A stretch of DNA of 64,000 nt from Dromaius novaehollandiae (taxonomy: Eukaryota > Chordata > Aves > Casuariiformes > Dromaiidae). The position numbers were made by a program, and so were the translations under genes. Numbering within the stretch: the stretch's first letter is position 1; each line of letters opens with the position of its first letter. The DNA lies in assembly GCF_036370855.1 (NCBI RefSeq), contig NC_088102.1, forward strand, positions 19,263,001 to 19,327,000, read 5' to 3'. The notes under the pieces were generated by a model, which did not search any database, had not been told where the DNA came from, and was given only the letters and a program-made list of their open reading frames with translations. This document shows positions 10,586 through 22,200 of this stretch, one piece after another.

Positions 10586-10616
<31 letters not shown>

Positions 10617-10705
10617 CTCTCATCTGGATTCTATCCAGTTGGTTCACATCTTTCTTGAAGTGCAGTGCCCAAAACTGGGAAAAGTATTCCAGCTGAGGCT
10701 TCATA
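10150..10705 (-). mobile_element. CR1 LINE 3' fragment, minus orientation
   Basis: The plus strand reads as the reverse complement of a CR1 3' end: GAAAGAGACTTGGAATAGTC, then AAAGTTTTTCCTAAAGTGTA, AACCTGAATCTCCTCTG, CATGTCTCCTCTCAGACGGT, CTCTCTAGTCTAAACAAACC, CAGTTCTTTTGGTCTTTCCT, then CTTGAAGTGCAGTGCCCAAA and GTATTCCAGCTGAGGC. The order and spacing match remembered avian CR1 copies (TCTCCAGGCTAAACAGCCCC, CCTCTCCTCATA, CAAAACTGAACACAGTATTC). It is old, with about a quarter of sites changed by eye. A 29-base T run (10588-10616) sits inside it. Confidence 0.85.
10588..10616. repeat. Poly(T) run of 29 bases inside CR1 fragment
   Basis: An uninterrupted run of 29 T. It lies between the CTTTAATC and CTCTCATCTGG segments of the CR1 copy, where related copies have a short mixed sequence. 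Confidence 0.9.
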
Positions 10706-10717
10706 GTGCTAAGCTGA

Positions 10718-10760
10718 ATATACATATATACACACACACACACACACACATATATGTATT
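10718..10760. repeat. (TA)n(CA)n(TA)n microsatellite
   Basis: Alternating purine-pyrimidine tract: TATACATATATA, about eleven CA units, then TATATGTAT. It interrupts or abuts the end of the CR1 fragment. Confidence 0.9.
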
Positions 10761-10809
10761 TTAGGAGTTTGAAAAAAATACATACAAATAATTGTGTTGT
10801 TTGGAGGTG

Positions 10810-10890
10810 TATTCCTCACCTTGTTGAAGGCACTGGCAGTTTGGTCTTTGATTTCAGTAGGGTCAGCATTTCATATACCTTGCTTTTAAA
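10810..10890. repeat. Possible ancient interspersed repeat
   Basis: GGCAGTTTGGTCTTTGATTT followed by CAGTAGGGTCAGCATTTCA resembles the TTGACTTCAATGGGAGCAGG phrase common in old sauropsid and amniote transposon remnants. Family unknown. Confidence 0.3.
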
Positions 10891-13800
10891 TGTCCCCGAT
10901 GCTGGCTCTTTTGCTATTCCTTCCCACTTTTTCCTTATTGGCTTATTTGCTCTACACCAGGGCTAGGACTAGAAAGATTCACCTTTGCTGGCCTTTCTGG
11001 GGACTGATAGAATTTAACATTGCGTGGGAAAGGGAATTTATAAAGATTATAATGCACAGAGGCTGGAAAAGAGTAGAAGCATTACGTCAGCTCTTCATTA
11101 AAGTGGGAGTTTTAAATCGAAGATTACAGATGCAAAATATTCTCACGAAACAGACTGCATGACATGATCAGAAAATTGACTCTCTTGCTCCTAATAAGCT
11201 TTGTGAGTTAGTCTGGGGTTGTTTTCTCCCAGCTTTAGTAGCAACACTGCTCTTTTTACTTGTACTCAGCCTGAAGGAAGCCCTGATACTTCGGCCCACG
11301 GCAACAAAATGCTCTCTACTGATTCAAATGTGCTTTAGCAGTTTCCATTTCGTAATTTTTCACAGTTTTCTGCCTGCTGCTGCAAAGTGCTGAGGTTCAG
11401 AGCTCTGTACGCCAGCTGCCCTCTACACAAACAGAAAGGCTTGCGCCTGACTCCAGGCTTCAATGGACAAGCAGGGTGCAGGAAGCTAAAGAGTTTTGTG
11501 CGTAGCTCACTTGGAGGGCATAAAGGTAGAGAAAATGTGCAGAAAAATATCAGAAACAAGAACATGTTTCATGAGTGGATCATCACACACCACAGTCTTG
11601 GAGGGGAAAATGGAGATGACCAGAAAGGAGGAATGATTGTTAAAACAGTTGTGCCAAAACTGCTCATGGGTACCAAATGGTGGCAGGGAGATGGGAGACA
11701 AGGAGGCTCTGGTGGAGCAGAAAGAAGACAAGGCGGGGCGGAGTCTTACTTTAAAGGCATTGAACTCTTTAACAAGCTAAGTTTTCCCAGTGGTTAGAAG
11801 CCCTTCTTTGCTCCCTTTTGTGCCCCTCTGCTATCACTTCTTCATGCCCAGTGGAGGAGTCTCCTCTCTTCCTCCCATCGCATCACCTCCTAGAGAAGAA
11901 GAGCACTGTCAGACATCAGACAGTTTCTCAGTTCTGGGCTGTTCTCCCATGGCCCCCACATACCAACCTGATTTAACCCTAATTTAGAAACATCAAAAAC
12001 CAGAGGAATTCCATAACAAAACACTTTGTTAAAAGAGTAAAGCTTGAATGCCTGATTTCAGTATGATCCAGCAAATACTCATAAAACAATATTACACTTT
12101 CTATATAAACATTCTGCGCCTTAAAAAAAAAGTGAAAAGTCTGGAAACAAAGGAATTCAGCCACTTCCCAACCGCCATAACATCTTTCATCACTCACTAT
12201 CACTCCAGCCAACTTTAACTTTGCCAAAATATATGCCAATCTCAAAATAATAAATTACCAGCAGTTTATAATATCTAAACTCTCCATTTCCTATTCAGGG
12301 ATCTGTTTCCAACAGAACATTGCAGGCTCATATATTACAGCAGTTCTCACCAAATAAAAGAAAGGACTATGCATGTCAGGTCTTTACATGATAAAATTTA
12401 AAAATGCAAACTTGCAACTGCTGTATACATTTAATAGCACGTTCTCCTTTGAGGCCAGCCCTCCCTAACAGCAGACAGATTTCCTGCTCCAGGCTGGTCA
12501 GAAAATGATTCCTTCTTCTAACCTACTATATATGGTTTTCTAACATGAGGAGTTTTACCATATGGACAATATTCTGGCCAAAATGATATGAGGGCCCTGA
12601 CTTGGCTTCTCTGGCTCTGGTACAGGGCTGCCCTGGCATGTTCTTCGCTCAAGGCGACAGAGCCGTTTCCTGGCAGAGCCGAGGAGGGCCAGCTCGCCTC
12701 CTCCCCTGCCTGCCGGCTGTCATGTCTATATAAATGAAGTTCCTCAAGAAAGAGATTGCCTCTCACTATGCAGTTGTATGGCACCTGTTGCCAGTGTTAT
12801 AAATGGAATAAATATACATAAAGGCAGAAATGACAGCAATCTTTGATACAGATCACAATAACTGGGAAGCAGAATCTATTCCAATAAATGAGCCAAGCGA
12901 TTCATGCTATTCAGGTTATGGGACAGAGGGAGACGAATGGCAATAGATGAATGATCCAGTACTGTAGGGTTCAATGGATTCTGTCCTGGATTATTTGACT
13001 TTTAAATATTTTCAGAGAATCAACTCTTTTTAATACAGATACCCTAATGTTATTTCCCTGAGAGTTTGCTGGATTCCACAGAATCATTTTTCAACCTGTG
13101 CTTTTCTGACAATAACTTTGTTGGAATAACTAAACTTCTCTGCATGTCTGGTGACCCCCTATCACCAAAAGTGTAGTATCCAGTGCCCTTTGATATTTAA
13201 TGCAGAGCTGCAGAGCTGTTTCCTTTTCAAATACGAAGCCTGTCCTTATATTTATCTTTTCTTGGCTCAATCTTTACAAAATTTAGTCTTCTACCCTTAC
13301 ATCCTCATCCCAGACTGCATCTGAGAGTCACATCATAAACATAGTATTAGCATCAGCACAACTTACTCATTTTTCTCTGACTAGAACAACCAGAGCAATA
13401 GAATCAATAAATTTTGTGGTTCTCCAAGTTCTCCAATCCAACATATTCACAAAACATGTTACTGAATCTTTTCTGTAGCAATAGTTCTATTAGAACCTAG
13501 CAAAAATTTAATAGCACAATGGTGCTAAAAAAAGAAGAAGAAAAAAGAAGTATGCCCTTATGTTGTTTAATCCTGACAGGCCCCATTGTATAAGGGCAAA
13601 CAAAGCTCCATCCCGGATGGACTAACCCTCAGCTGATGTTAATTATCATGAGTCCACCGCAGTTGTACAGAAGGAAAATTTACAGGGGCTAAACGCAGTT
13701 GTGGTTATATTGCTCTCCGTTTGGAAGCTGAAGAGTTGTAAGGTGACATGACGTGACCAAATTGTGTTTCCTCATCTGATATAAGTGCATAAATGTAATT

Positions 13801-14809
13801 TAAATCCTTCACATTTTGCTGTTTTATATTTTTGAATGAATTTGGATTGGTTCAACACAAAAGCAGGTGCTGTACAGTTTGTGAACTGCTTGAAGGTTGA
13901 GGCTGATGGTCATAAGTGGGTTTTCTAGGATGCTGTCGAAAGCCTGCCCAGAAAAAGGACCTGTGCTCAGGAGTCAGTGTCATGGGAAATGCAATGGTCC
14001 AGAGATATTTGCACTGGGACATCTCTGATCCAGCAGTTGTCTCTTTCCTCACCTGCTTTCTGTGTGGGGTACACCTGATATTTGTAAGTGCACATGTCAC
14101 AGGGAGAAGTCACACCTATTTTGGATTTCATTAGTTCAAACTTCTGTACATGTTTATGTGGGTAATGAGATCCCTCACTCCTTTGGCCAAACTGATCCCT
14201 TGTGTAACTTAACTAATATCAGTGAGATCATGTGAGGGAGAGTTTGGGTAGCAAGCAGATAAGCAAATACTGATGCAGTAACATTGACGAAAGAGTTGGG
14301 GAACCCCGCCGATTGTCAAGGGGATCTTTAGAAAACACTTCCTCTCCCCTATCAAATATGCCCCATCCCTATCTTCCCCTCTTTCATTAATGGTAACATT
14401 AAATTATGTCCCTTGGAGGCTTCAATCTCTTTCAAGTCCCTCCTGCATCCCAGAAGTCACTCATTCTCCCTTTTGAGTTCATCCTGGACAAATGATCTCA
14501 TTAAGGTCATGCACAGCAAACACATGCTGACAGCTCTACTTCTTCGCTAGTGTTATCCAACATTTTTCACTCTGTTTTTTTTGTAGATCAGTTATAGGTT
14601 ATGTGTCTTTCTGGACTCTGACTGACCTCTGTTGCTTTTTCCCTAGCCAAGGTAGACCCTTAACCTCCCTGCAGGGCTCCTCTGCACCCACTGTCTGTAC
14701 GACAGGCTCTTCTTGTGTTTCCCTGGACATGCACGGGACAGCATGGACATGCTGCTGCCCCACCTGCTGCTTCTGTACCCCCCTCCCTCTGTAACCTTAC
14801 AGCAAAGTA

Positions 14810-15334
14810 TTAGGCCTGAATCGCTGAATGGGTCGCCCAGCCTGCTAGCTGAGCCTGATTTGACGAAGAGGATCTAAAAAAAGACCAAACCACTCCCCTA
14901 GTTTTGAAGGTGACAAATGCTATTTTAGGGTCTGATGAATTACTTTTCTCCTGAAACTGTGTATGTATCATGCTGGCTTGAGAGTCTCCAGGCTTTTTAA
15001 GATGCCTGATAAGGATGTGCTTATGTGATATATCCTTAGGCTCCTCACACTTTGGATAGGTTTTTTTCCAGTTTGCAAACCCAGTAATTGACCCTGTCAG
15101 ACAGTGCAATGTGATCACCTCTATGCTGAAGTCAGTGAGATTGCTAACCACTTTACATGAGGTCTGGATTAAGCCCAGTTTCTTTTTTTTTAAGTCTTGA
15201 ATCCCCGTGTCAGTGATATAAATGTAAGCAGACGTATTATTTTTGACGTAGAGCTGAGAGATTGTTTCTAGTAATAAACAGTAGTACAATTGCAGCATCT
15301 CTTTCTCTGTGGGAAATATCTTTGGGTACTTCAA
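14810..15334 (-). other. Longest intergenic open frame, 174 codons, probably not a gene
   Basis: An ATG-started open frame on the minus strand whose product I do not recognise. It has no signal peptide, no clear domain and rather ordinary composition. Part of the underlying DNA (near 15120-15180, complement CTGGGCTTAATCCAGACCTC) resembles phrases found in old sauropsid repeats. I treat it as a chance frame in repeat-derived DNA. Confidence 0.2.
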
Positions 15335-16260
15335 TATTTTCTAAGATGTCCTTTGGCACTTCAAGATTTTCTCAGATATTTCAGACCATTCATTGATGTG
15401 TTTCCATGAATTATTCCTTGCCCTTGTTCTTCAAAGGCCAACATACACACTTGACCCTACACATTTTGAAAAAACTCAGGCTACATCCAAGCTTTTCCAG
15501 AGTCATGGCTCATGCACCATTCACAGAAATTGTTCCTTGAGTTATCGTTTTAATACATAAGGAATCATGTTGACTTCCTCAGGACTCCACAGCGTTCAAA
15601 GTAATGCATGTGCATATGTCTGGAGACCTCATCAGCAACTTTCTGCAAATGTTCTGTATTCAATATGTGAACGCATAACTACAAAGGTTGTTTTGACAAA
15701 AATCCTCAAAACAGACGGTGGTATGCATGTCCTGGCTGGTTATATCTAATGCAAACACAATTCAAATGTCCAGCTCTAGAGTTCTCCAGTATTCATATGA
15801 AATTGCTGTTTTTAAGAAACATTCCAGCCAATACACTCATTTTGTAGTGTGAAATGCAAGCAAAGAGGCAGAACACCTGCCAAGATTACACAGATTTGTT
15901 ATTCAAATCAATATACTCCAAAAACTCTAACTCTAGTTCATCATTTTAAAATGTTCCTTTGGACTTTGACATCTGATGTCACTCAGGCAGAGAAGAGGGA
16001 CAGAAAAACTGGCCACTTCCAAAATATTAGTAGCTGCTCTGCAGAAATCCCTGGGCTCCTACTGCTATCAGAAAGACCCATCAGCCCAAGCCTGCACCCT
16101 CGCTTTTTAAGGAACCTCATGGAAACAGGTCCTCGGCTGGAGAAGAGATCTTTGTTGACTTCTTAATGATGCAAAATGGGGATTTTCCTCATAGCGTGCA
16201 TAATATTTCTTGATGTGTTTATACATATATGGAAAATTCTAAATGGCTGGGCCAAGCTAT

Positions 16261-16293
16261 TGCCTACCACATGCCTACCACATGCCTACCACC
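16261..16293. repeat. 11-bp unit repeated three times
   Basis: TGCCTACCACA occurs at 16261-16271, 16272-16282 and 16283-16293 (last base changed to C). A simple tandem repeat. Confidence 0.9.
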
Positions 16294-19200
16294 TGCAGCA
16301 AGCGCTAGCGTTTCCCTCTGCCTTTCACCAGGGTTGGGCTCATTTAGAATCATGAACTCTGATTTGGTGTGTCTTACCGCCGTGGGACAGCACTCAGGTC
16401 ACAACAGGGAAAAGTCAGTCCCATAGACTAAAAGAGCAAATCACTGAGGGATAAAATTTCAGCTGAACCAGAATGTTAATAAAAGACAGCTTGCTCTTTA
16501 ATTAATCTTCAATGCTTTTTTTTATGATGTCATTACTATTGCCAAAAATAATCAACCAGAAACACAAACTATTAAAAAAGAGATTATCTCCTTAGAAAGA
16601 TAAATGCCCATGTAGCCTATAAATAGTTCTGGAATGAAGCCATCCTACACAGAGTCCAGAATGAGAAGATTAACTCCTTGACGTCCAGACATCCTTGTCT
16701 CCCACCGGTAGGATTAAGCACAGTTGATCTGTACTGGAGTATGGACAAAATGGTTGGCTGAGGGGTTGGCCAAGGAATAGGCAGGCACAGCCAGAGGGAA
16801 GGACAAACAAAGATCATATAAAACTACTAGGAATGCTCTCAGTGTGCAGGATCTCTGAGAGAAGCCTTCTCTCGCTGTGGGATGCATTTTAGCTTTGCTT
16901 GGGCCTTTGAAAGGCAGAAAAGTGTTAGCAGTCATTTCAATTAAAAAAAAGAGAGGGACAGCATTTATGCTTTTGAATTCAGCATCAGTTTCCCCCAAAA
17001 ACTGTGCTTATTCTACTGCCCTGGACAACCTCTCACCCAAGCAGATGTGTTAGATACTGGAAGGCCCTGTGTTCAGTATTATATAAGGTATAACACTTTC
17101 TCTTACCCCACCTTATACCACCAGTTTGTCAGGTAACCAGGCCAGATGTGGGGGCAAGGATTCACTGCCTAGCTTGACAGATGCTCCGCAGAACTCCTGC
17201 TTCTGTTTAAATACTCATTTCCCTAATCCTTACTTGCAGGCTGTCCAGACTGCTAAACGTGTTATATTTTGTCATCTTAGTTCTTATCAGAAGAGGGATA
17301 CTGTAATTTAAAATGGATGTTTTCAATGTTCCTCATCCTGCCTCTTTAACCTACAATCATTACTTCATTTATAGCAGAAAATGTTTTTAATTCTTCTGTC
17401 ATTTTGTAATTGTGAACAATTTACATAGAATATGCCAATAGGGATTACTGTAAAGCTTTTTTAAAATAAAAAAATATATTGCCAACAAAAATTATAATTG
17501 AACTGTAGTCTGTTTTGACAATTGCCTGGTTTAGTAGTGATCACAGCATCACTGAAAGCATTCATGCCAAAACCATATAACCCCTTTGCAAGCAAGTTTA
17601 ATGACCATCGGTAATATTGTTATATCTATTGGTCTTAAATGCTAGTATCTTATACAGTAGTGCAGTAAACTTCAAAGCAAAATTAAAATTAATTCTTAAG
17701 AGACTGGAAGATGTTAGTTTTCTTTCATAGTTTTAATGTTCTTGTAAACTTGTCTGTAGGCAGGGAATGTATGCATGTGTTTTACCATCTTTTCTCACTG
17801 GGTTTGTTCATGACAAGGCTCAATTTCAGTCAGATGTTGTGCAAATTTACTCCATGTGTACAGGGAGCTTGATGTCTCTGAGGCCCTTCTTTCCCCCCTG
17901 AGCTCCACTGAAGGCTGGAGCAGTTCGTTGCTTCAGTCGGCAGGGACAGCTTCCTTCTAAGTCCCCAAGCACTGACCATGCTTCACCCAACAATGCTTGT
18001 GGAGGATGAGTAAGGGCGTGCAGCAGCCTTGGAGGTGGTCTGGAGATCAGGAGACCTCTCCTCCCATCTGATGTGATGCCAGCCTGCCAGGTCCTCCCTC
18101 CCCTTCCTAGGGCCGCGAGTCTCAGAGGCACAGCCTGGACCTGCGAAGGTAGGGATTTATGCAGTAAACGTGTGGTTATGGGCAGAATTTGGCTTAGCTC
18201 TGTAGAATAAGCTAGTCTTCATAACAAGTAGTGTTAATATGATCTAATTTAGACTGAACTGGTTTCTTGATACACAGATCATTAACTAGGAGCTAGTTCT
18301 CACTCCCACCTGTACGACATAGCTTGTGATTTTAGTACAAGAAAGGTTTTTCCACCCCCACGATACTCAATGACCTGTGCCTAATGGGGTTTTGGTGTTC
18401 ATGGGTTCATTTTGCTTTCTGCAGGTGGAATGTTCTTACTTCAGCAAATTGCAAGGGCAACTGAGTTTGGATCTGGTTCACTTTGTGGGAAGTGAATGAA
18501 CTTATGTCTCACTGTTGCTTTTTCTCATTCTCACGACTCGAAGAACTCACTGCAGAGGTGTGGTAGGTAACATGCTATTCACTGGCTTTGTTAACATTTA
18601 CAAGCCACTCAGAAAGCTGATAAAGATCTTTATAGCTGTTTTGAACTCAAATGAACAGCTGCTGCTCATTTACAGTATCACAAGGACACTTCAGTTCCCT
18701 CCACTGCACTGCAAACGCATTAATTCTGAATCACACGCTCAATGAAAATTACCCTGAAAGGAGACAGGCACACATGCAAGGCAAAAGAGGAGAGGCTGAG
18801 GGCAGGAACACTGAGCTGAAAAATTTCAGGAGAAGCCAACAAGCCTCTAGAACTGCTCAAAGAAAACGTGAAAGTAAGTATGTGATCACGACCAAAAACT
18901 TCTGGTTCTTCAATCCCCAGTGGTGTGCCTTGGTAGGAGTGACTTGACCAGTGATGCTGAGGAGCTGCTAGGCCTTCCATTCACTGTGATGGAAAATGGA
19001 CATTTAAAGAAACAAAACATACTCATATTAAGCTGCTGGCATACAGTTCTAGCAGCCGAGGTTTCCAGACTTAAGCCACTGCATTCCTCTTTCTCTAGCT
19101 GTCTACAATGGGCTTTTTGAGTTGCTCTATATACACTGCCAGGCTTGTCTTAGGTGGGTTTGCACGTTGGACTGAATAGTGTCAGTCCTTCCTCTTTTTC

Positions 19201-22200
19201 TGCTCTTTTCATGATGCTAGAATAACCCATTCCTACACTGGAGATGTCCGCACTCAGCAGAAGCTGATGCAAATGAGAGCTCTGCGGATAAGGCAATGGT
19301 ATCTCCAGAGAAGACTTGCAAGTGCGGAGAGGAGAAGCAGGTTGTACTTGCTTTTCTGTCACTGCTGTCACAGCTGGTAAAGCACACTGTGCTGCTGGAC
19401 AGATGGGGCTTGGCTGAGCTGTAAAACTGATCTCCTGCAGGGATTTAAACTTCTGCTGCACTTCCCTTGACAGTGATATATTAATCGTACTTCCTTGAGC
19501 AGTCCTATGGGGAAACTGTGTTCTGTGTCCCAGAACTCCTGGCTCCTTCTCCACGCTCCATTTTTGGTGGCACTGGTTGTTCCTCACCCCTGTGGGCCTG
19601 CAGGTGCTGCTGAACGCTGTTCAGCTGTCCTCCGTGTACGCCTGCACAGAGCCACACCAGCGATGGACAAAGCGAGTCCTCTGCGGCCATCCCAGTGAGC
19701 CAGGTGGCAGCTCCCAGTCTCGTACAGGTGTGTATGTTCTCACACAGGTAACGGATTAGGAGGGCGCATGTGAACTGCAGCTCACTCACACAGTCACAAG
19801 GATTCGTAGTCTGTACCACTCTTCGTAAGGAATGTCCCGAATGAAAGCTGATATGCAAATACAAAATAATGATCTTTATCAGCGTTTTTGCATCTCCATT
19901 TTTCTCTTTCTAGCCTGTGTTATTTCTCCTTTCCAGGCCTCCTGCACAGTTACGTCAATGTACCACTAAAGAATGATCATCAACACCCTCAGAAATGCAG
20001 TATTGACACACAGCTTCCATATGCCTCCTAATGAAAAGCTTTGTTAGTCGTAGGGTCACCATATCAGCTTAACTGAGAGCACTTAGGGAGCAACCAGTGC
20101 ATTGCCTGAGAAATGTTCTGTTCAGTTTACTAAGATCTTGAAGAACTAGTTCAATAAATCCCTGCCTGCTTGAATGAGTGCACCTTTCATCTCCCACCAC
20201 ATTTTTCATTATGTCACTTAGATACAAATGCACATGCTTTTAATGTGAAGTTAATCCCCAAGCTGCAGTGAAATGATTAACCCTTCACCCTTGAATTCCT
20301 TGCTACCATATGGTCTAGTTCTTATGGAGTTAATGGTTAAAGCAATAGTGACAGCTGAAAATACTTTAGGTGAGTGGCTATTTGTTCACCATGGAAGGCC
20401 AGCCTTAATCATAAATGTAAAAGCTTTTTGGCTTGGGGAACACAGATAAATAACATGGCATAGCTACTGTGTCCTGCAAATAAATATTTGCACCTAAAGT
20501 TATTATTGCTGACTCAGGATTCTTGACAATAATTTGTCCAGACAATATAGTCAAGAGTAAAGGTTCTGCAGTTTGCAGCTATTAAACTTTCTTTTAAAAC
20601 ACGGGTCTGTGACACCTGTGCCATGCAGCTCAGGTGTAAGATCAAGTTGTCCCAGGAAGGCAACCCATTCTGTTCACTGATGTGATCTCTGAAGAACTGC
20701 GTGTTCTCATCTCACTGAATATTTATGCATATAAGTGAACATGAACTAAATATGCAGAATCCTGTGCTTCCAGACAAGAATGTATCCTTATCCCTGCTCT
20801 AAAATCTCTAGTGATATCAGCATTGATTTTGGCTACAGCATATTTACTTCTCAATGATTCTGAGTTCCCTGGGTGAGGAGCAGCCAATGCTGCAAGAGGG
20901 CCTGCAAACTGAAGACCAGGAGGGTGAGCAGCAGGCTGGCTTTGCCTTATTTCGTATATCATTTATTGCCATGTTTTCCTGGGAACATCACCAAGCACCC
21001 CGCAGCTGTATTGAAGGCATTAACTGAGTGGACTAGTAACCTCTATTTCTGGTTGTGTTATTTCTGCAGACACAACTTGATATTACAGAAGCATTATTTA
21101 TTTCTCAAGTGCTTTTAAGTATCAAGCCAGACTGGCCTGTTTTTTATCTACTTGCCTTTCTCTGAGTGATGTGTCCAAGCTTCCAGCTAGAAGTTCAGTG
21201 TGTGCTTTCACTTTGAACTGAGTAATTTTAGATGGAAGAACAGCCTTCCAGTTTCTGTAGATGATCTGTTACCAGCCTATAAAGATCTGCTCTTTCTGCC
21301 AGTTCTTTCTGGCTTCTTCGTATCCATGAGACAGGCAGTCTGCAGGGTGTCGTGATTTGTGAGATGGCTTCTTGCCCACAGCTTCTTTAAGTGAGGTAAA
21401 TGAAGTTTGATGCACTTGAAAATAGAGAAAAGAAAGTTTTACACCTGGCAACAACAAATTATTTTTGCACTTCACAACATGTCCCTGTTTCTGGGCTCAG
21501 TGAGGCAGGACCGGGCTTGCTGCTGGCAGCCTCTAGCGACGGTCCCCATCTCGTGGCTGTCATGGCAGGTGTCAGGACGGCAAGAGCCCATGAAGTGAGA
21601 CCTGCCGGCTGGAGGCCTGCACAGACATTGTGCCCTATGCTTTCCTTCCCTCAGGGACACCCCATCCAGCCCATCAGGCACCACGACCCCCCGCCTCTCC
21701 CTTGCCCAGCCCCAGGCCCTCTCTGGCTTCCCCAGCTATCAGCACTCCCCACCAATTTACTCCCAGCTCACTTAAAAGAGCAGGGATATAGCGAAAATAC
21801 ATACATGCACTTAATTCGGATTTGGACCTCTGTTTCCAGCCTATTCCTAACTGCAGTGCTGAAACACAGATTTTTCACTTTTATTTGGTCATAGCTATCA
21901 TTCCTTGACATACTTTTGAATCAGATGAACTAAAATAGTTCTGTGAGATCTATTATGTCTCTGGCTTGTAAAATACAATAATTTCTTACTAGGTTACACT
22001 AATATTTTGTAAGTCATTCTTAATATTATTATTCAATAAAGCTCTGCACAAACAATCTATCCCACAGGAGGAACTTCTGCCAGATCCCAGATGTCAAACA
22101 CATTTGCTTCAAATACAGGAGTTCGTGACCTTTTATGTTTGTTAATGTGACGCCATGGAAATTATTTATCATAAATAAGTGTATGTCAGGGTCAGGTGCT

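Noticed and set aside
10243..10764. 173-codon plus-strand open frame
   Set aside because: It is the antisense of a CR1 3' fragment and runs through the poly-T and CA repeat; not a gene.
16261..16293. Short direct repeats considered as a CRISPR-like array
   Set aside because: Units are directly adjacent with no spacers, only three copies, in a vertebrate genome; a simple tandem repeat.
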